NCBI RefSeq assembly: GCF_000250675.2
Contig: NC_018681.1
Coordinates: 3,906,001-3,970,000, forward strand
Source: Nocardia brasiliensis ATCC 700358
GTDB lineage: Bacteria; Actinomycetota; Actinomycetes; Mycobacteriales; Mycobacteriaceae
Length of the DNA: 64,000 nucleotides
Reading direction: 5' to 3'
The notes under the pieces are model-generated. The model made no database searches. It worked only from the letters and a program-made list of their open reading frames with translations, and was not told where the DNA came from. The translations under genes and the position numbers were made by a program. Below are positions 17,700 through 27,600 of this stretch, piece by piece (the first letter of the stretch is position 1; each line of letters opens with the position of its first letter).

Positions 17700-18590
17700 A
17701 TGCCTCCGATGACTGTAGACGCCCATATGCATGTGTGGCGGGTAGACGGGGGAGAATTCGACGTCGAGTACGACTGGCTGACCGAAACATCCGATGTTTT
17801 GTACCGTAACTACGACCTACCGGATGTGCAGCCGGAGTTCGCCGAGCACGGGATCGGTGCGCTGGTGCTGGTTCAGGCGTCCGATTCGCCGGCCGAGAAC
17901 CGCGCGCTGCTGGCGGCCGCCGCCGCGACGCCGTACCCGGCCGCCGTGGTCGGCTGGCTGCCGTTGCATCAGCCCGAGGTGGTGGCCGCCGAACTACCCC
18001 GGCTCCGCGCGCATCCGGAGTTCGTCGGCGTCCGGCACATGATCCACCGCGATCCGGATCCGAAATTACTGCTGCGGCCCGAGGTTTCGGACAGCCTGAC
18101 ATTGCTGGCCGAGGCGGGCTTGGTCTTCGACGCGGTCGCCGAGCGGCCGGATCTGCTGGCCCAGGTCCCGATGATCGCGCGCGAGCACCCGGATCTGACG
18201 ATCGTGCTCGACCATCTCGGTAAGCCGCCGATCGCCACGGGCGCTCGGCAGCCGTGGGCCGACCTGCTCGCCGACGCGGCGGCCGCCCCCAACGTGATCG
18301 CCAAGATCTCCGGCCTCGCGACGGTGTCCGGCAGCGAAATCAGCGCCGCGCGTTGGCAACCCTATGTCGATCACGCCCTCGCGGTCTTCGGCCCGGAACG
18401 GTTGATGGTGGGCGGGGACTGGCCGTTCACGCTGACCGCAGCGTCGTATCGGACCGTATGGCAAACGACTCTGGCGACCTTGGCCGCGCTGGACCAGCCC
18501 GATCGGAGGCAGATTCTGACCGAAGTAGCCTGGCGCACTTACCGATTGCCGCTCGCCCCGGCCTCGATGACCGAAGGAGCTGCCGAATGA
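17700..18590 (+). CDS. amidohydrolase, probable L-fucono-1,5-lactonase
   Basis: This 296-residue protein belongs to the metal-dependent amidohydrolase superfamily (amidohydro_2). It opens with the His-x-His pair DAHMHVW (His9, His11) and later has VLDHLGKPP and the terminal GGDWPFT with its catalytic Asp. Sugar lactonases of this family open the lactone made by the dehydrogenase to give L-fuconate. ATG 17700 has GAGGA 9 nt upstream. ATG 17709 is an alternative. The 3' end overlaps the FAH-family gene by ATGA. A regulator palindrome lies within codons 29-34. Confidence 0.82.
17785..17799. promoter_or_regulatory. operator-like 15-bp palindrome inside the lactonase gene
   Basis: AAACATCCGATGTTT is a perfect odd palindrome centred on C17792. 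Its core, ACATCCGATGT, is identical to the site upstream of fucD at 11018-11028. It lies about 85 bp into the lactonase frame and about 120 bp from the GntR start, so it could repress either gene by roadblock or looping. The role is inferred from sequence identity. Confidence 0.6.
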
Positions 18591-19438
18591 AGTTGCAGCG
18601 CATCGGCGAACGCGGTGCGGAGCGACCGGTGGTGGTGGACGGCGCGCAGGCCTACGACCTGACCCCGCTCACCCGGGACATCGACGGCGAGTTCCTGGCC
18701 GCGGACGGCATCGCCGCCACCGCCGCCGCGCTCGCGGCCGGTGAACTGCCGCGCGTCCAGATCGAGGGCGAGCGCATCGGCCCGCCGATCGCACGGCCGC
18801 AGGCGGTGTGGTGTATCGGCATGAACTACGCCGCCCATGCCGCGGAATCGGGTGCGGCGCCGCCGCGGACCCCGGTGGTGTTCTTCAAGACGCCGAACAC
18901 GGTGATCGGGCCGTACGACGATGTGCTGATCCCGAGGGGCTCCGAAAAGACCGACTGGGAAGTAGAACTCGCGGTGGTGATCGGGAAGCGTTCCCGCTAT
19001 CTCGACTCGGTCGAGGCGGCGCTGGATTACGTCGCGGGTTACACGGTGTCCAACGACGTCTCCGAACGCGCGTTCCAACTGGAGGAGTCGGGCGGCCAGT
19101 GGTCGAAAGGCAAGTGCTGCGAGACCTTCAACCCGCTCGGGCCCGCCCTCGTCCCGCGCGATCGGCTCGATCCGGCGAACCTGCGCCTGCGCTCCTTCGT
19201 CAACGGCGTGGCGCGCCAGGATTCCAGCACCGCGGACCTGATCTTCGATGTCGGATATCTGGTCTGGCATCTTTCGCAGTACGCGGTGCTGGAACCGGGC
19301 GACGTCATCAATACCGGCACGCCGGCCGGGGTGGCGTTGTCCGGCCGGTACCCGTACCTGCGTGCCGGTGACCTGGTGGAGGTCGAGATCGAGGGCATCG
19401 GCAGAGCCGCTCAGCGCTGCCGTGCCGCCGAGTGGTGA
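18587..19438 (+). CDS. FAH-family hydrolase, probable 2,4-diketo-3-deoxy-L-fuconate hydrolase
   Basis: This is a 283-residue fumarylacetoacetate hydrolase-fold enzyme. Family motifs are [26 protein letters not shown], the metal ligands in [11 protein letters not shown], the [10 protein letters not shown] segment and the late [21 protein letters not shown] lies 7 nt before the start, which overlaps the lactonase stop. In the fucose pathway this family cleaves the diketo acid to pyruvate and L-lactate, which fits the lldD-like gene at the other end of the locus. Direct cleavage of 2-keto-3-deoxy acids is an alternative. Confidence 0.85.
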
Positions 19439-19441
19439 AAC

Positions 19442-20491
19442 CTATTTCGTCGCAAGGACTTCCAGTGCACGGTCCACGTCGTCGACGCTGTTGTAGAGAT
19501 GGAACGAGAAGCGCAGGCCGCCGTTGCGCGCGGAGGTGATGACATCGGCGGCTTCCAGTCGCGCCTGCACCTCGCCCGCACCGGGCACCGTGACGATCGG
19601 GGACTGTTTGGCGACGTAGTCGAGGCCCAGCTCGGTGAGCCCGGCTCGGAAACGGTCCGCCAGCGCGAGGTTGTGCGCGCCGATCCGCTCGACGGTCAGT
19701 TCCTCGATGAGCCCGATGCCCGCGGTCGCCGCGATGATGGCGAGCAGGTCCGGGGTCGAGTCGAAGCGGCGGGTGGTCTTCGGCAAGGCGACCGGGTTGT
19801 ACAGCTCCGCCCACCGATCCTCTGCGGCGTACCAGCTCGGCCCGACCGGACGCACCGACTCGGTCGCCTCCGGCCCGGCGGCGAAGAAGGCCACCGAACG
19901 TGAGCCGATCAGCCATTTGAACGTCGCGCACACCCAATAGTCGGCGTCGGCGAAGGACAGCGGCAGCCAGCTCGCCGCCTGCGTGGCGTCCACCAGCAGG
20001 CGGGCGCCGTAGGCGTTGGTCGCCGCGCGCAGCGTGGACAGGTCCGTGGTGCGCCCGTCCGCGGACTGCACCACGCTCACCGCGACCAGCGCGGTCTCCG
20101 GGCGCACCTCCTCGGCCAGGCGCTCCAGCGGCACCGTCCGCACCGCGAGATCGCCGCGATACCGGAAAGGCATGGTGACAGAGGAGAATTCGCCCTCGGC
20201 GACCAGAACCTCGGCCCCGGCCGGCAACGCGACCGCGACCGGGCCGATCAACGGGCCCGCGCCGCTGCCGAGCGCGATATCGTCGGCGGTCGCGCCCGAC
20301 AGCAGCCGGGCGTAGGCGGCTCGCAGTCCGGGCACCAAGTGGTCCTGCGTCATCGGCCCGCCCCGGCCGGTCGCCCATCGCGCACTCGCGTCCCGTACCG
20401 CGGCCAGCGCGCGCTCCGACGGCAACCCGTACGACGCGGTGTTCAGGTAGGTGACTTCAGGAGAGAACTCTTCGGGCGCAAGCGAGGACAT
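19442..20491 (-). CDS. class V aminotransferase (PLP-dependent)
   Basis: This is a 349-residue fold-type I PLP enzyme. It opens with YLNTASYGLPSERAL. The cofactor aspartate is in LLVDATQAASW (Asp168), and the Schiff-base lysine is Lys192 in CATFKWLIGSRS. The family covers cysteine desulfurases, kynureninases and several transaminases, and no sulfur-relay Cys loop is evident, so the reaction is not assigned. ATG 20491 is preferred to a GTG at 20536, although neither has a clear ribosome site. It ends 3 bp from the convergent FAH gene and is divergent from the HNH gene. Confidence 0.8.
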   Translation of the reverse strand: MSSLAPEEFSPEVTYLNTASYGLPSERALAAVRDASARWATGRGGPMTQDHLVPGLRAAYARLLSGATADDIALGSGAGPLIGPVAVALPAGAEVLVAEGEFSSVTMPFRYRGDLAVRTVPLERLAEEVRPETALVAVSVVQSADGRTTDLSTLRAATNAYGARLLVDATQAASWLPLSFADADYWVCATFKWLIGSRSVAFFAAGPEATESVRPVGPSWYAAEDRWAELYNPVALPKTTRRFDSTPDLLAIIAATAGIGLIEELTVERIGAHNLALADRFRAGLTELGLDYVAKQSPIVTVPGAGEVQARLEAADVITSARNGGLRFSFHLYNSVDDVDRALEVLATK

Positions 20492-20756
20492 ATCCGTAGC
20501 CTGCGCCGTTGCGTCGACCCCGTCCAGCGCCAGCACCCCGAAACTGGACCGATCGCGGGCCCACCGGTACCTCCGGACAGGTTGGCGAAATCCGTTTTCC
20601 CGTATTCGACCGTTCTGTGTCGTGTTGTCCTGTTGGGGAATTCGGCCGTTCGCCGAATCGGTGTACCGTCGAAACCTGTGTGAAAGATCGGTGAATTCGT
20701 CGCACGGCGCGGCCTGTCATCGGTCAGGACAGACAATTTCCGGTGATCGTTGGCAC

Positions 20757-21410
20757 ATGCGAACCACGAAACGATCGAATCGGTACCTAGTCAGCATTTC
20801 CCTTGTCGCCGTGGGAATTACCTCGACCGCTTTGGCCGCGGGTGCGGCGTCGGCGACGCCGCCGAATATCCCGACCAAGGCCGCGGCGCAGTCGATGCTC
20901 GACGGGATCGCCGTCGCGCCGGAGGGGGCGATGACCGGATACTCGCGGGAGAAATTTCCGCACTGGATCACCGTCTCCGGCCAATGTACAACCAGGGAAA
21001 CGGTTTTGATGCGCGACGGCACCGGCGTGAAGGTCGGCGCGGACTGCTATCCGACCGCAGGCTCCTGGCATTCGGCCTACGACGGTGTGACCGTGACCGA
21101 TCCCGGCGCGGTGGATATCGACCACGTCGTGCCACTGGCCGAAGCGTGGCGTTCGGGCGCTTCCGGGTGGACCACGCAGCGCCGCCAGGATTTCGCCAAC
21201 GACCTGAATCACCCACAGCTCATTGCCGTATCGGCGTCGTCGAACAGATCCAAAGGCGATCAGGATCCGTCCCAGTGGTTACCGCCCACCACGGGTTATC
21301 GCTGCACCTATGCGAAGATATGGATCGCCTCGAAGTCGGCCTGGCAGCTTTCCGCGCAACAGGCGGAAAAGAACGCTCTGCAACAACTCCTGAACGGATG
21401 TGCTTCATGA
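20757..21410 (+). CDS. secreted HNH endonuclease (DUF1524/GmrSD C-terminal type)
   Basis: This is a 217-residue exported protein. A signal peptide (LVSISLVAVGITSTALAAGA) ends in ASA near residue 33. The catalytic core reads VDIDHVVPLAEAW (Asp122, His123), then FANDLNHPQLI (Asn151) and SASSNRSKGDQDPSQWLPP with Asn163 and Lys166. This is the pattern of secreted HNH nucleases common in actinomycetes. Cysteines at 77, 97, 183 and 215 could form disulfides. The stop overlaps the next small gene by ATGA. It probably degrades extracellular DNA, for nutrition or competition. Confidence 0.85.
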   Translation: MRTTKRSNRYLVSISLVAVGITSTALAAGAASATPPNIPTKAAAQSMLDGIAVAPEGAMTGYSREKFPHWITVSGQCTTRETVLMRDGTGVKVGADCYPTAGSWHSAYDGVTVTDPGAVDIDHVVPLAEAWRSGASGWTTQRRQDFANDLNHPQLIAVSASSNRSKGDQDPSQWLPPTTGYRCTYAKIWIASKSAWQLSAQQAEKNALQQLLNGCAS

Positions 21411-21661
21411 GCAACGAAATGACGACGACCCTGACCGCGGCCCCCGGCGGCATCATGACCGACGAGGTGGGCGTCATCACCGGCGAGGTCGAGATCCGCT
21501 CCACCGTCACCGATGCCGGCCAGGCCCGCGCGCAGACCCGCTACGCGGGCGCCGACGAGTGGTACACCATCACCGAAGCCGCCGAACACCTCGGCTCGCC
21601 CACCGAACTCCCGATCTACCACACCAAACTGGTCGCCAAGTACCTCGGACCCGAACAGTAG
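21407..21661 (+). CDS. small protein of unknown function coupled to the HNH nuclease
   Basis: This is an 84-residue soluble protein without signal peptide or membrane helix. Its N-terminal half is Thr/Gly-rich (TTTLTAAPGGIMTDEVGVIT). The C-terminal half reads ADEWYTITEAAEHLGSPTEL and ends KYLGPEQ. It starts within the stop of the HNH gene (ATGA), so translation of the two is linked. No family is recognised. A cytoplasmic immunity or helper role is possible but rests only on position. Confidence 0.7.
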   Translation: MSNEMTTTLTAAPGGIMTDEVGVITGEVEIRSTVTDAGQARAQTRYAGADEWYTITEAAEHLGSPTELPIYHTKLVAKYLGPEQ

Positions 21662-21719
21662 GCAGACTGCGCTCATCTGCCGGAGGCAGGGAGTGCACCG
21701 GCGCGGTCGTCACCCAGGA

Positions 21720-24557
21720 TCAATAGGTGGACTCCTCGCCCGACAGGCGAACAATCCATCGGTGGATGGCCCTCGCGGTGGGCAGGTCGAAATCCTCGAC
21801 CTCGTCGGGGGTTCGTTCAACGGCTTCGGCCAGTCCATCGCGGGCATCGGTAGCCAGGTTCCGCGCGACATCGATTTGATCTTCGTACTGGTCGGCAAGC
21901 GCCAGCGCGTGGGCGAGGAGAACTCGGACGCGCAGCGCCCGCGGGTCTTCGGCTCGATATTCAGAAGAGACTTGTGCGTCCAGTTCGATCGCAGAAACGA
22001 CCAGCTCCGAAAGCCATTCGGCATCCTCGTCAGCCAACTTCGTCGTATCTGGCGGCAGATCGGCGGGCACATCCACGAGCAGTTCGGGCTCGTCCGGATC
22101 GGTATGCACTCGATTCAGATCTGTGCGGATGAGCTGACGTAGTGTGTGCCGGGTGTCGGGGTGCTCGGGTCCATGCTCCCGCAATCGGTCGGCATAGATC
22201 GCCCAGTACGAATCCAGCCGAGCAGTCGCGAGGTTCTCGGTGGCGTCGATGGTGTCCGGATGGCCGGGGCCGAGCACTATCCTGCGCCGATCCGCGAGGT
22301 AGGCGTAGGTGTCCGCGGCATACTGATGCTGCCCGAGTCGCAGCATGGTGTTGGCCAGATTCTCAACGGCTTCCAAGGTCTCGGGAGCGTCGGGACCTGC
22401 CGACCGCTGCCACAGCGCCCAGGCCGCAAGACCCAGTCGCAAAGCGTGCCGCCGCGATCCATGTCTGCTGAGGACAATCACGAGGTTGTTCAGTGTGATA
22501 AGGCGCTTGCGGGTGGTTCCCTCTTCGGATTCCCTGCGCAGTCGGTAGACGTGCTCCAAGAGCTTTTTGGCAGCGAGGTAGTCACCCTGCGCCGACAGGG
22601 TGTTGGCAAGATTGTCCTGTGCCTGCAGCGTATCGCCGTGGCGGATCCCCTTCGATGCGGTCAGGCGCTCGACGGCTTGTTCTTGCAGCTCGCGGGCTCG
22701 GGGCAGTTTATCGTGTCCGAAGTAGGCGGCGCCGAGGTTTACCAGGATAGCGACGCGGGTGTCTTCGTCTGCGTCAGGCGACTTTTCGCACAGCTCATGG
22801 AGGTATTCGAAGGCCACGAGAGCACCTGTGGGGTCACCGAGTTCGTAGTGTGCTCGGCCCGCTTCGCTGAGCATGTGCCACTCGGTTCGACCGGACTGCC
22901 ATTCGGGTGTCGTCGCCAGAGCGCGCGCGTGTGGTAGATAGCGGGACAGTGCTCGGGTGAGATCGACATGGTCACGTCCCGACTCGAGCGCGTCACCGAT
23001 CACATCGGCTGCGGTGTCGTGGAACTGTTTTCGGTACAGCGCCGGAAAGCGGAAGCGCGCGGCGCGTGCCGTCAACACGTGCAGTAGATAGCTGCCATCA
23101 CCGAGGTAGTCGGCGAGTCCGCGTTCCTCGAGATTTCGCAGGCCCTGCGGTCCGGTGGAACTCGCGCGCACCGCAAGGACGGCGTCCACGAGTTCGGCCG
23201 GTATCGGTGCCGCGGCGAGGACGCTGGCGAGCGCGAGAACTTCTCGACCGGCATCGTCGAGGGCGGACGTGCTGCGAATCATTATCGCGCTGAACGACTT
23301 CGAATAGCCGAGCGGCAGCTCGTCCGCCATGTGGTCGGTGTTCTCCAAGAGGTCGGAGTCAGTGCGGTTCAGCTCGTCGCGCAGCGTGGCATAGGTGGTG
23401 AACGTCGGCAGAGTGGTGAGCCCCGCAACGAGTTTCAATCCGAGCGCGTGACCGTTCAGGTCTTCGACGATCTGCCGCACGGCGTCTCGCTCGGCAGAGC
23501 GACCCTCCGGCAGCGCGTGCCGGTGCGTCAGTACCGCGACGGCTTCGCCGGGATCCAGTGCTGCGAGCTGTATTTCCGACGAGACGAGATTCGACAGCTG
23601 ACCACGAGTGGTGAGCAGGGTCTTGCCGTTGCCGGTCGGTGCCTGAAGTGTCCTGAGGATTGATTCATCGATGCCGGTGGCCGGCACGTCGTCCACAATC
23701 CAGAGGTACGGGGCTCGGTCGCGGAGGTAGTTGCCGATCGTGGCGATCAACGTGTGCAGATCGAGGCGGGCTGCGTTGATCTGCAGCCGTTCGGCGATGG
23801 CACGCAGTTCCTGATGAAATGTGCTCGACACCAGCGACGGATCCGCGCGTGTCGTCCGGTCGTTGCCGGATAACCGAATGGTGAACACCCCGCCCGGATG
23901 GTCCCGAGCGAACAGCCGGGCGAACTGCTCGCACACAGCCGTCTTACCTTCTCCGGCAGTGCCCCGAACCGAGACGACCGGGTGCCCTTGGTTTCCGGGC
24001 TTTGCCTTGACCTCGAGCGCATCGTGAATCTGCCACAGCTCCAGCTCCCGTCCGTAGAACTGCTTGTTGCCGGGCAGCGGCAGCGGGAGCCATTCGGGAT
24101 CCCTTCCCGCGGGCGCATCACCGAGCCGCCGCGAGTCGAGTCGGGCCAGTTCGGTCACCCGCTCTGCGATCAGGTCGGCCTGTGCGTCCGTGTCGAGAGT
24201 TTCTCGCTTGGTGAGCCGCGCGCGCTTGAGTTGGCTGGGACGCAACTCTCCTGGAGATACCCGCCAGGTAATCGGCAGGACTCGCTCAGTTCGACCTTCC
24301 TCCAGGTAGTAGGCAGCGCGAAGCGCGGTGTGCAATTCCACCCGGCAGCTCGGGCTTTGATGGAAGGTGGGTCCGATCAGCGGCACCAGCATGCGCGATC
24401 CGTTCAGTGCGGCCTCGAGCGCCGGTGCCAGGCTGCGGTTCGGTCTGATGTCCTTGTCGTCCTGGAAGACCGATACGTTGCGCGCCCGCAGTGCTGCGTG
24501 CAGCTCATCTGCCCAGGACTTGTAATCCCAGTTGTAGCAGAGGAAGACGTCGTACAC
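21720..24557 (-). CDS. TIR-NB-ARC-TPR STAND protein
   Basis: This 945-residue protein is built like plant and bacterial NLR proteins. Residues 1-110 form a TIR domain opening YDVFLCYNWDYKSWADEL. Glu74 in SPSCRVEL sits where TIR NADases have their catalytic glutamate. An NB-ARC ATPase follows: Walker A GTAGEGKT (199-206), Walker B LWIVDDV (285-291), sensor TLLTTRG (313-319) and ALGLKL (371-376). From about 560 to 870 there are TPR-like repeats. TTG/ATG choices upstream are absent, and GTG 24557 gives the TIR start directly. It is divergent from a caspase-STAND-TPR gene. An antiphage or abortive-infection role is inferred. Confidence 0.85.
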   Translation of the reverse strand: MYDVFLCYNWDYKSWADELHAALRARNVSVFQDDKDIRPNRSLAPALEAALNGSRMLVPLIGPTFHQSPSCRVELHTALRAAYYLEEGRTERVLPITWRVSPGELRPSQLKRARLTKRETLDTDAQADLIAERVTELARLDSRRLGDAPAGRDPEWLPLPLPGNKQFYGRELELWQIHDALEVKAKPGNQGHPVVSVRGTAGEGKTAVCEQFARLFARDHPGGVFTIRLSGNDRTTRADPSLVSSTFHQELRAIAERLQINAARLDLHTLIATIGNYLRDRAPYLWIVDDVPATGIDESILRTLQAPTGNGKTLLTTRGQLSNLVSSEIQLAALDPGEAVAVLTHRHALPEGRSAERDAVRQIVEDLNGHALGLKLVAGLTTLPTFTTYATLRDELNRTDSDLLENTDHMADELPLGYSKSFSAIMIRSTSALDDAGREVLALASVLAAAPIPAELVDAVLAVRASSTGPQGLRNLEERGLADYLGDGSYLLHVLTARAARFRFPALYRKQFHDTAADVIGDALESGRDHVDLTRALSRYLPHARALATTPEWQSGRTEWHMLSEAGRAHYELGDPTGALVAFEYLHELCEKSPDADEDTRVAILVNLGAAYFGHDKLPRARELQEQAVERLTASKGIRHGDTLQAQDNLANTLSAQGDYLAAKKLLEHVYRLRRESEEGTTRKRLITLNNLVIVLSRHGSRRHALRLGLAAWALWQRSAGPDAPETLEAVENLANTMLRLGQHQYAADTYAYLADRRRIVLGPGHPDTIDATENLATARLDSYWAIYADRLREHGPEHPDTRHTLRQLIRTDLNRVHTDPDEPELLVDVPADLPPDTTKLADEDAEWLSELVVSAIELDAQVSSEYRAEDPRALRVRVLLAHALALADQYEDQIDVARNLATDARDGLAEAVERTPDEVEDFDLPTARAIHRWIVRLSGEESTY

Positions 24558-24608
24558 GTGGCCACGGTAGCGCCCGGTGGCCGCGCGGTGGGAGTAACGT
24601 CCACAACC
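24558..24608. promoter_or_regulatory. very short divergent promoter between two STAND genes
   Basis: Only 51 bp separate the start codons of the TIR and caspase-like STAND genes. Both promoters must therefore overlap or reach into coding sequence. Neither gene has a well-placed ribosome site (only a distant GGAG at 24591-24594 on the plus strand), so leaderless transcripts are plausible. No clear operator palindrome is visible. Confidence 0.5.
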
Positions 24609-27600
24609 ATGGGCGGGAGGCTCGCATTGGTGATCGGTTCAGAATGCGACGCCGCGCCGCGACTCGGATTCACCGCCGATCTCGCGGTTCGCCTGTGCTC
24701 CGCGCTGCACCGATTCGGCGGCTGGGAGCCGACTTCGAGTTCGGGTCGGCCGCTACTCGATCCGACGATCGCTGAGCTGAAATCAGCTATCCGCGAGGCC
24801 TTCGCCGCAGCGGCCGACCAGCAGGCGACCCTATTGATCAGCTTTATCGGCCACGGGGTCGCGGTCGCGGATCGCTACTTTTATCTGCTCGCCAAGGACT
24901 CACCTCGTGACCTGCCGGATTCCGAAACCGCCTACAACCTCGGACCGGCTCTACTGGAGCGGCTCGCCGCCGTCCACCTCGACGGACTCGTCGTCCTCGT
25001 CGACGCCTGCGAGGCAGGCATCGGTGCGCGCGCCGCGCACAGCTGGATCGATCTGCTGAATCCGGTTGCCGGGCGCATGGAGTTTCTGGTGGCCGCGGAC
25101 ACCGGGTCGGCCTATGACGGCTGTTTTACCAGGACCATGCTCGATGTTTTCGATCGTGGCCTGCCGCAGCACGGCGCGAATCTGCTTCCGGCGGACCTGC
25201 GTTCATCGATCGCCGCGCGGTGTCGTCGCCAGATTCCCCGGCAACTGAGTTCCGCCGTGGGCGGCGATGCCGGGCTGTGGCTGGTGCCGAATGTGGCTCG
25301 CCGCAATGACGCGGTGCGCGGCAGCCCGGCTGCGGGTCTGGTCGACCAGCTGACCAATGGGCTCGCCACCACACCGGCATTGCGGGCCGGGGTTGCCGAT
25401 GTTTTCAATGCCGACAAGCAGCGCCTGCGCGTGGTCACCGGGTCCGCAGGTTGCGGTAAGTCGACGTTGCTGGCCGTGCTGATCCGCCCTGGCTTGCTCG
25501 ACGGTGCGCCGTTCACCTCTGAATACGTCACCGCCGCAGTCTTTCTCGATATCAGCAGCACCATCGAGAATGTGGTTGCCGAACTCACCTCGCAACTGCG
25601 GCGCCGGGTGGCGGGTTTCGCCGATATCGGGGCAGACCCGGACGAATTCGGCTCCGCGGAGCTGGATTTGGTCGAGCGCGCGGTCTTGGGACCGCTGAGC
25701 AGAGTCGAACCGCTGTTCGGGCGGATAACCATCGTCGTCGACGGACTGGACCAGCCCGAGCCGGGCACTCGCGAACTACTCGTCGACGCGATCGCACGGG
25801 CTACCACGCGTCGTGACCTCGCGCATGTGGGCGTGATCGTCGGGGTCCGGCAGGGTGCCGGACCGGGCGAGTCACCAAGGCTGGGGCACCAGCATCGGAC
25901 GACGTTGCTGTCGCCCACTGCGTCCGAGATCGTCGAGGTTCTCCGAGAGTCAACGCCTGCCGCAGCCTCGGTCCCCTACACACCGGTCTGGATCGAGCGT
26001 ACCGAGATGCTGCTGCGGCAAACCACGGCCGGAGGTTGGTTACTCGCGCGATTGCTGATCGAACTCACCGACATCGATCGGATCGCAACGCAGGGCGCGA
26101 TCAGTATCGATAATCTTGTGACACAACGTATTCGCGAGGCCGTCCGTGCGGCCGGAGCGAATTCCGTGCGCGCGATCGTCGCGATCGCGGGCTTGATCGC
26201 GGCAGCCGGAACCGGGCCCGTACTGCCGCTGGAAATCTTGGCCGCCGCACTCCGCGTTCTCGGCATCACGCTGCGCACACCGCGAATCCGCGATCTCGTG
26301 GTCGAGTTGGGGGTCCTCGTCAGCCGCGGGAATCCCGGCACCGACGAGGAAACATTCGGTCTCGTCCACGAAGATTTCGTCGCGCCGATGCAGACCGAGC
26401 AGGAAAATCAAGGCTTATCGGTGGCGACCGCGCACCACGCGCTCGCACGGGCCATCGACCATCACACGACGGATATCACCATGAAGTACGCCCGCAGTTC
26501 GGCGGTTCGCCACTACCTCGCCAACAAGGAATCGGCGGCGGCCATATCTTTCCTGGAGCGGCACGAGACACCGCGCGCCGCGGACAACCGCGACCTGTGG
26601 GCAACATGGTTGGCGTCGTTCACCGCGCAAATCGGATGGGATCATCCGGATACCCTCATCGCTCGCCATCGTCTTGCGTACTGGCGCGGCGAAAGCGGTG
26701 ACCCACATACCGCGGTGACGGAGTTAGAGGCATTATTGGCCGCACGCATTCAGCGGGGAGGTCCGCTACACCCGGAAACCCTGAATACTCGGTTCGATCT
26801 CGCCCGATGGCATGGCCACCGCGGTGACATCCGCGGCGCCATCGCGGAATTCGAACGACTGCTGGCCGATCAATTGCGTGTTCTCGGAGCCGACCATCCG
26901 GCGACGCTGAGCACCCGGCACAACATCGCCCGTTGGCGCGGTAAGAACGGCGAATCCGCTACGGCGGCACGCCTATTCGATCAGATCCGGATCGACCGGG
27001 TGCGGGTGCTCGGACCCGATCATCCCGACGTGCTTGCGACCAGGCAGAATATCGCGCGGTGGCAGGCGGACAGCGGCGACGTACGGACGGCGATCGCGGT
27101 GCTCGAGGCGCTGCTGCAAGACCGCATACGGGTACTTGGACCAGATCATTCGCAAACTCTGGCCACCCGCTATCACCTTGCTCGATGCCGTGGTCTCGGT
27201 GGTGACGTCACCGGGGCGGTCGACGACGCGGAGCGGCTACTGCTCGAGCAGTTGCGGGTGCTCGGCTCGGACCACCTCGACACGTTGGCGACACGGCACC
27301 ACATCGCCCGATGGCGTGGCGAGGGCGGCGACCGGGAGCGCGCGATCGCGGAGTTGACCGCGTTGCTGGCGGACATGATTCGCGTACTGGGCCGAAACCA
27401 CCCGCATACGTTGATAACTCGGCAACTGGTCGTCCGGTGGACGGTCCGCAGCAACGATCCGACCGCCGCGCGGGTTCAGTTCGACGAACTTCTCATGGAC
27501 CATCTGAGGGTCCTCGGGCCGGACCATCCGGAGACCTTGGCCGTCCGCCGTCATTTCGCGCATTGGCTCGGTATGCAAGGAGATCCGGTGCTAGCGATGA

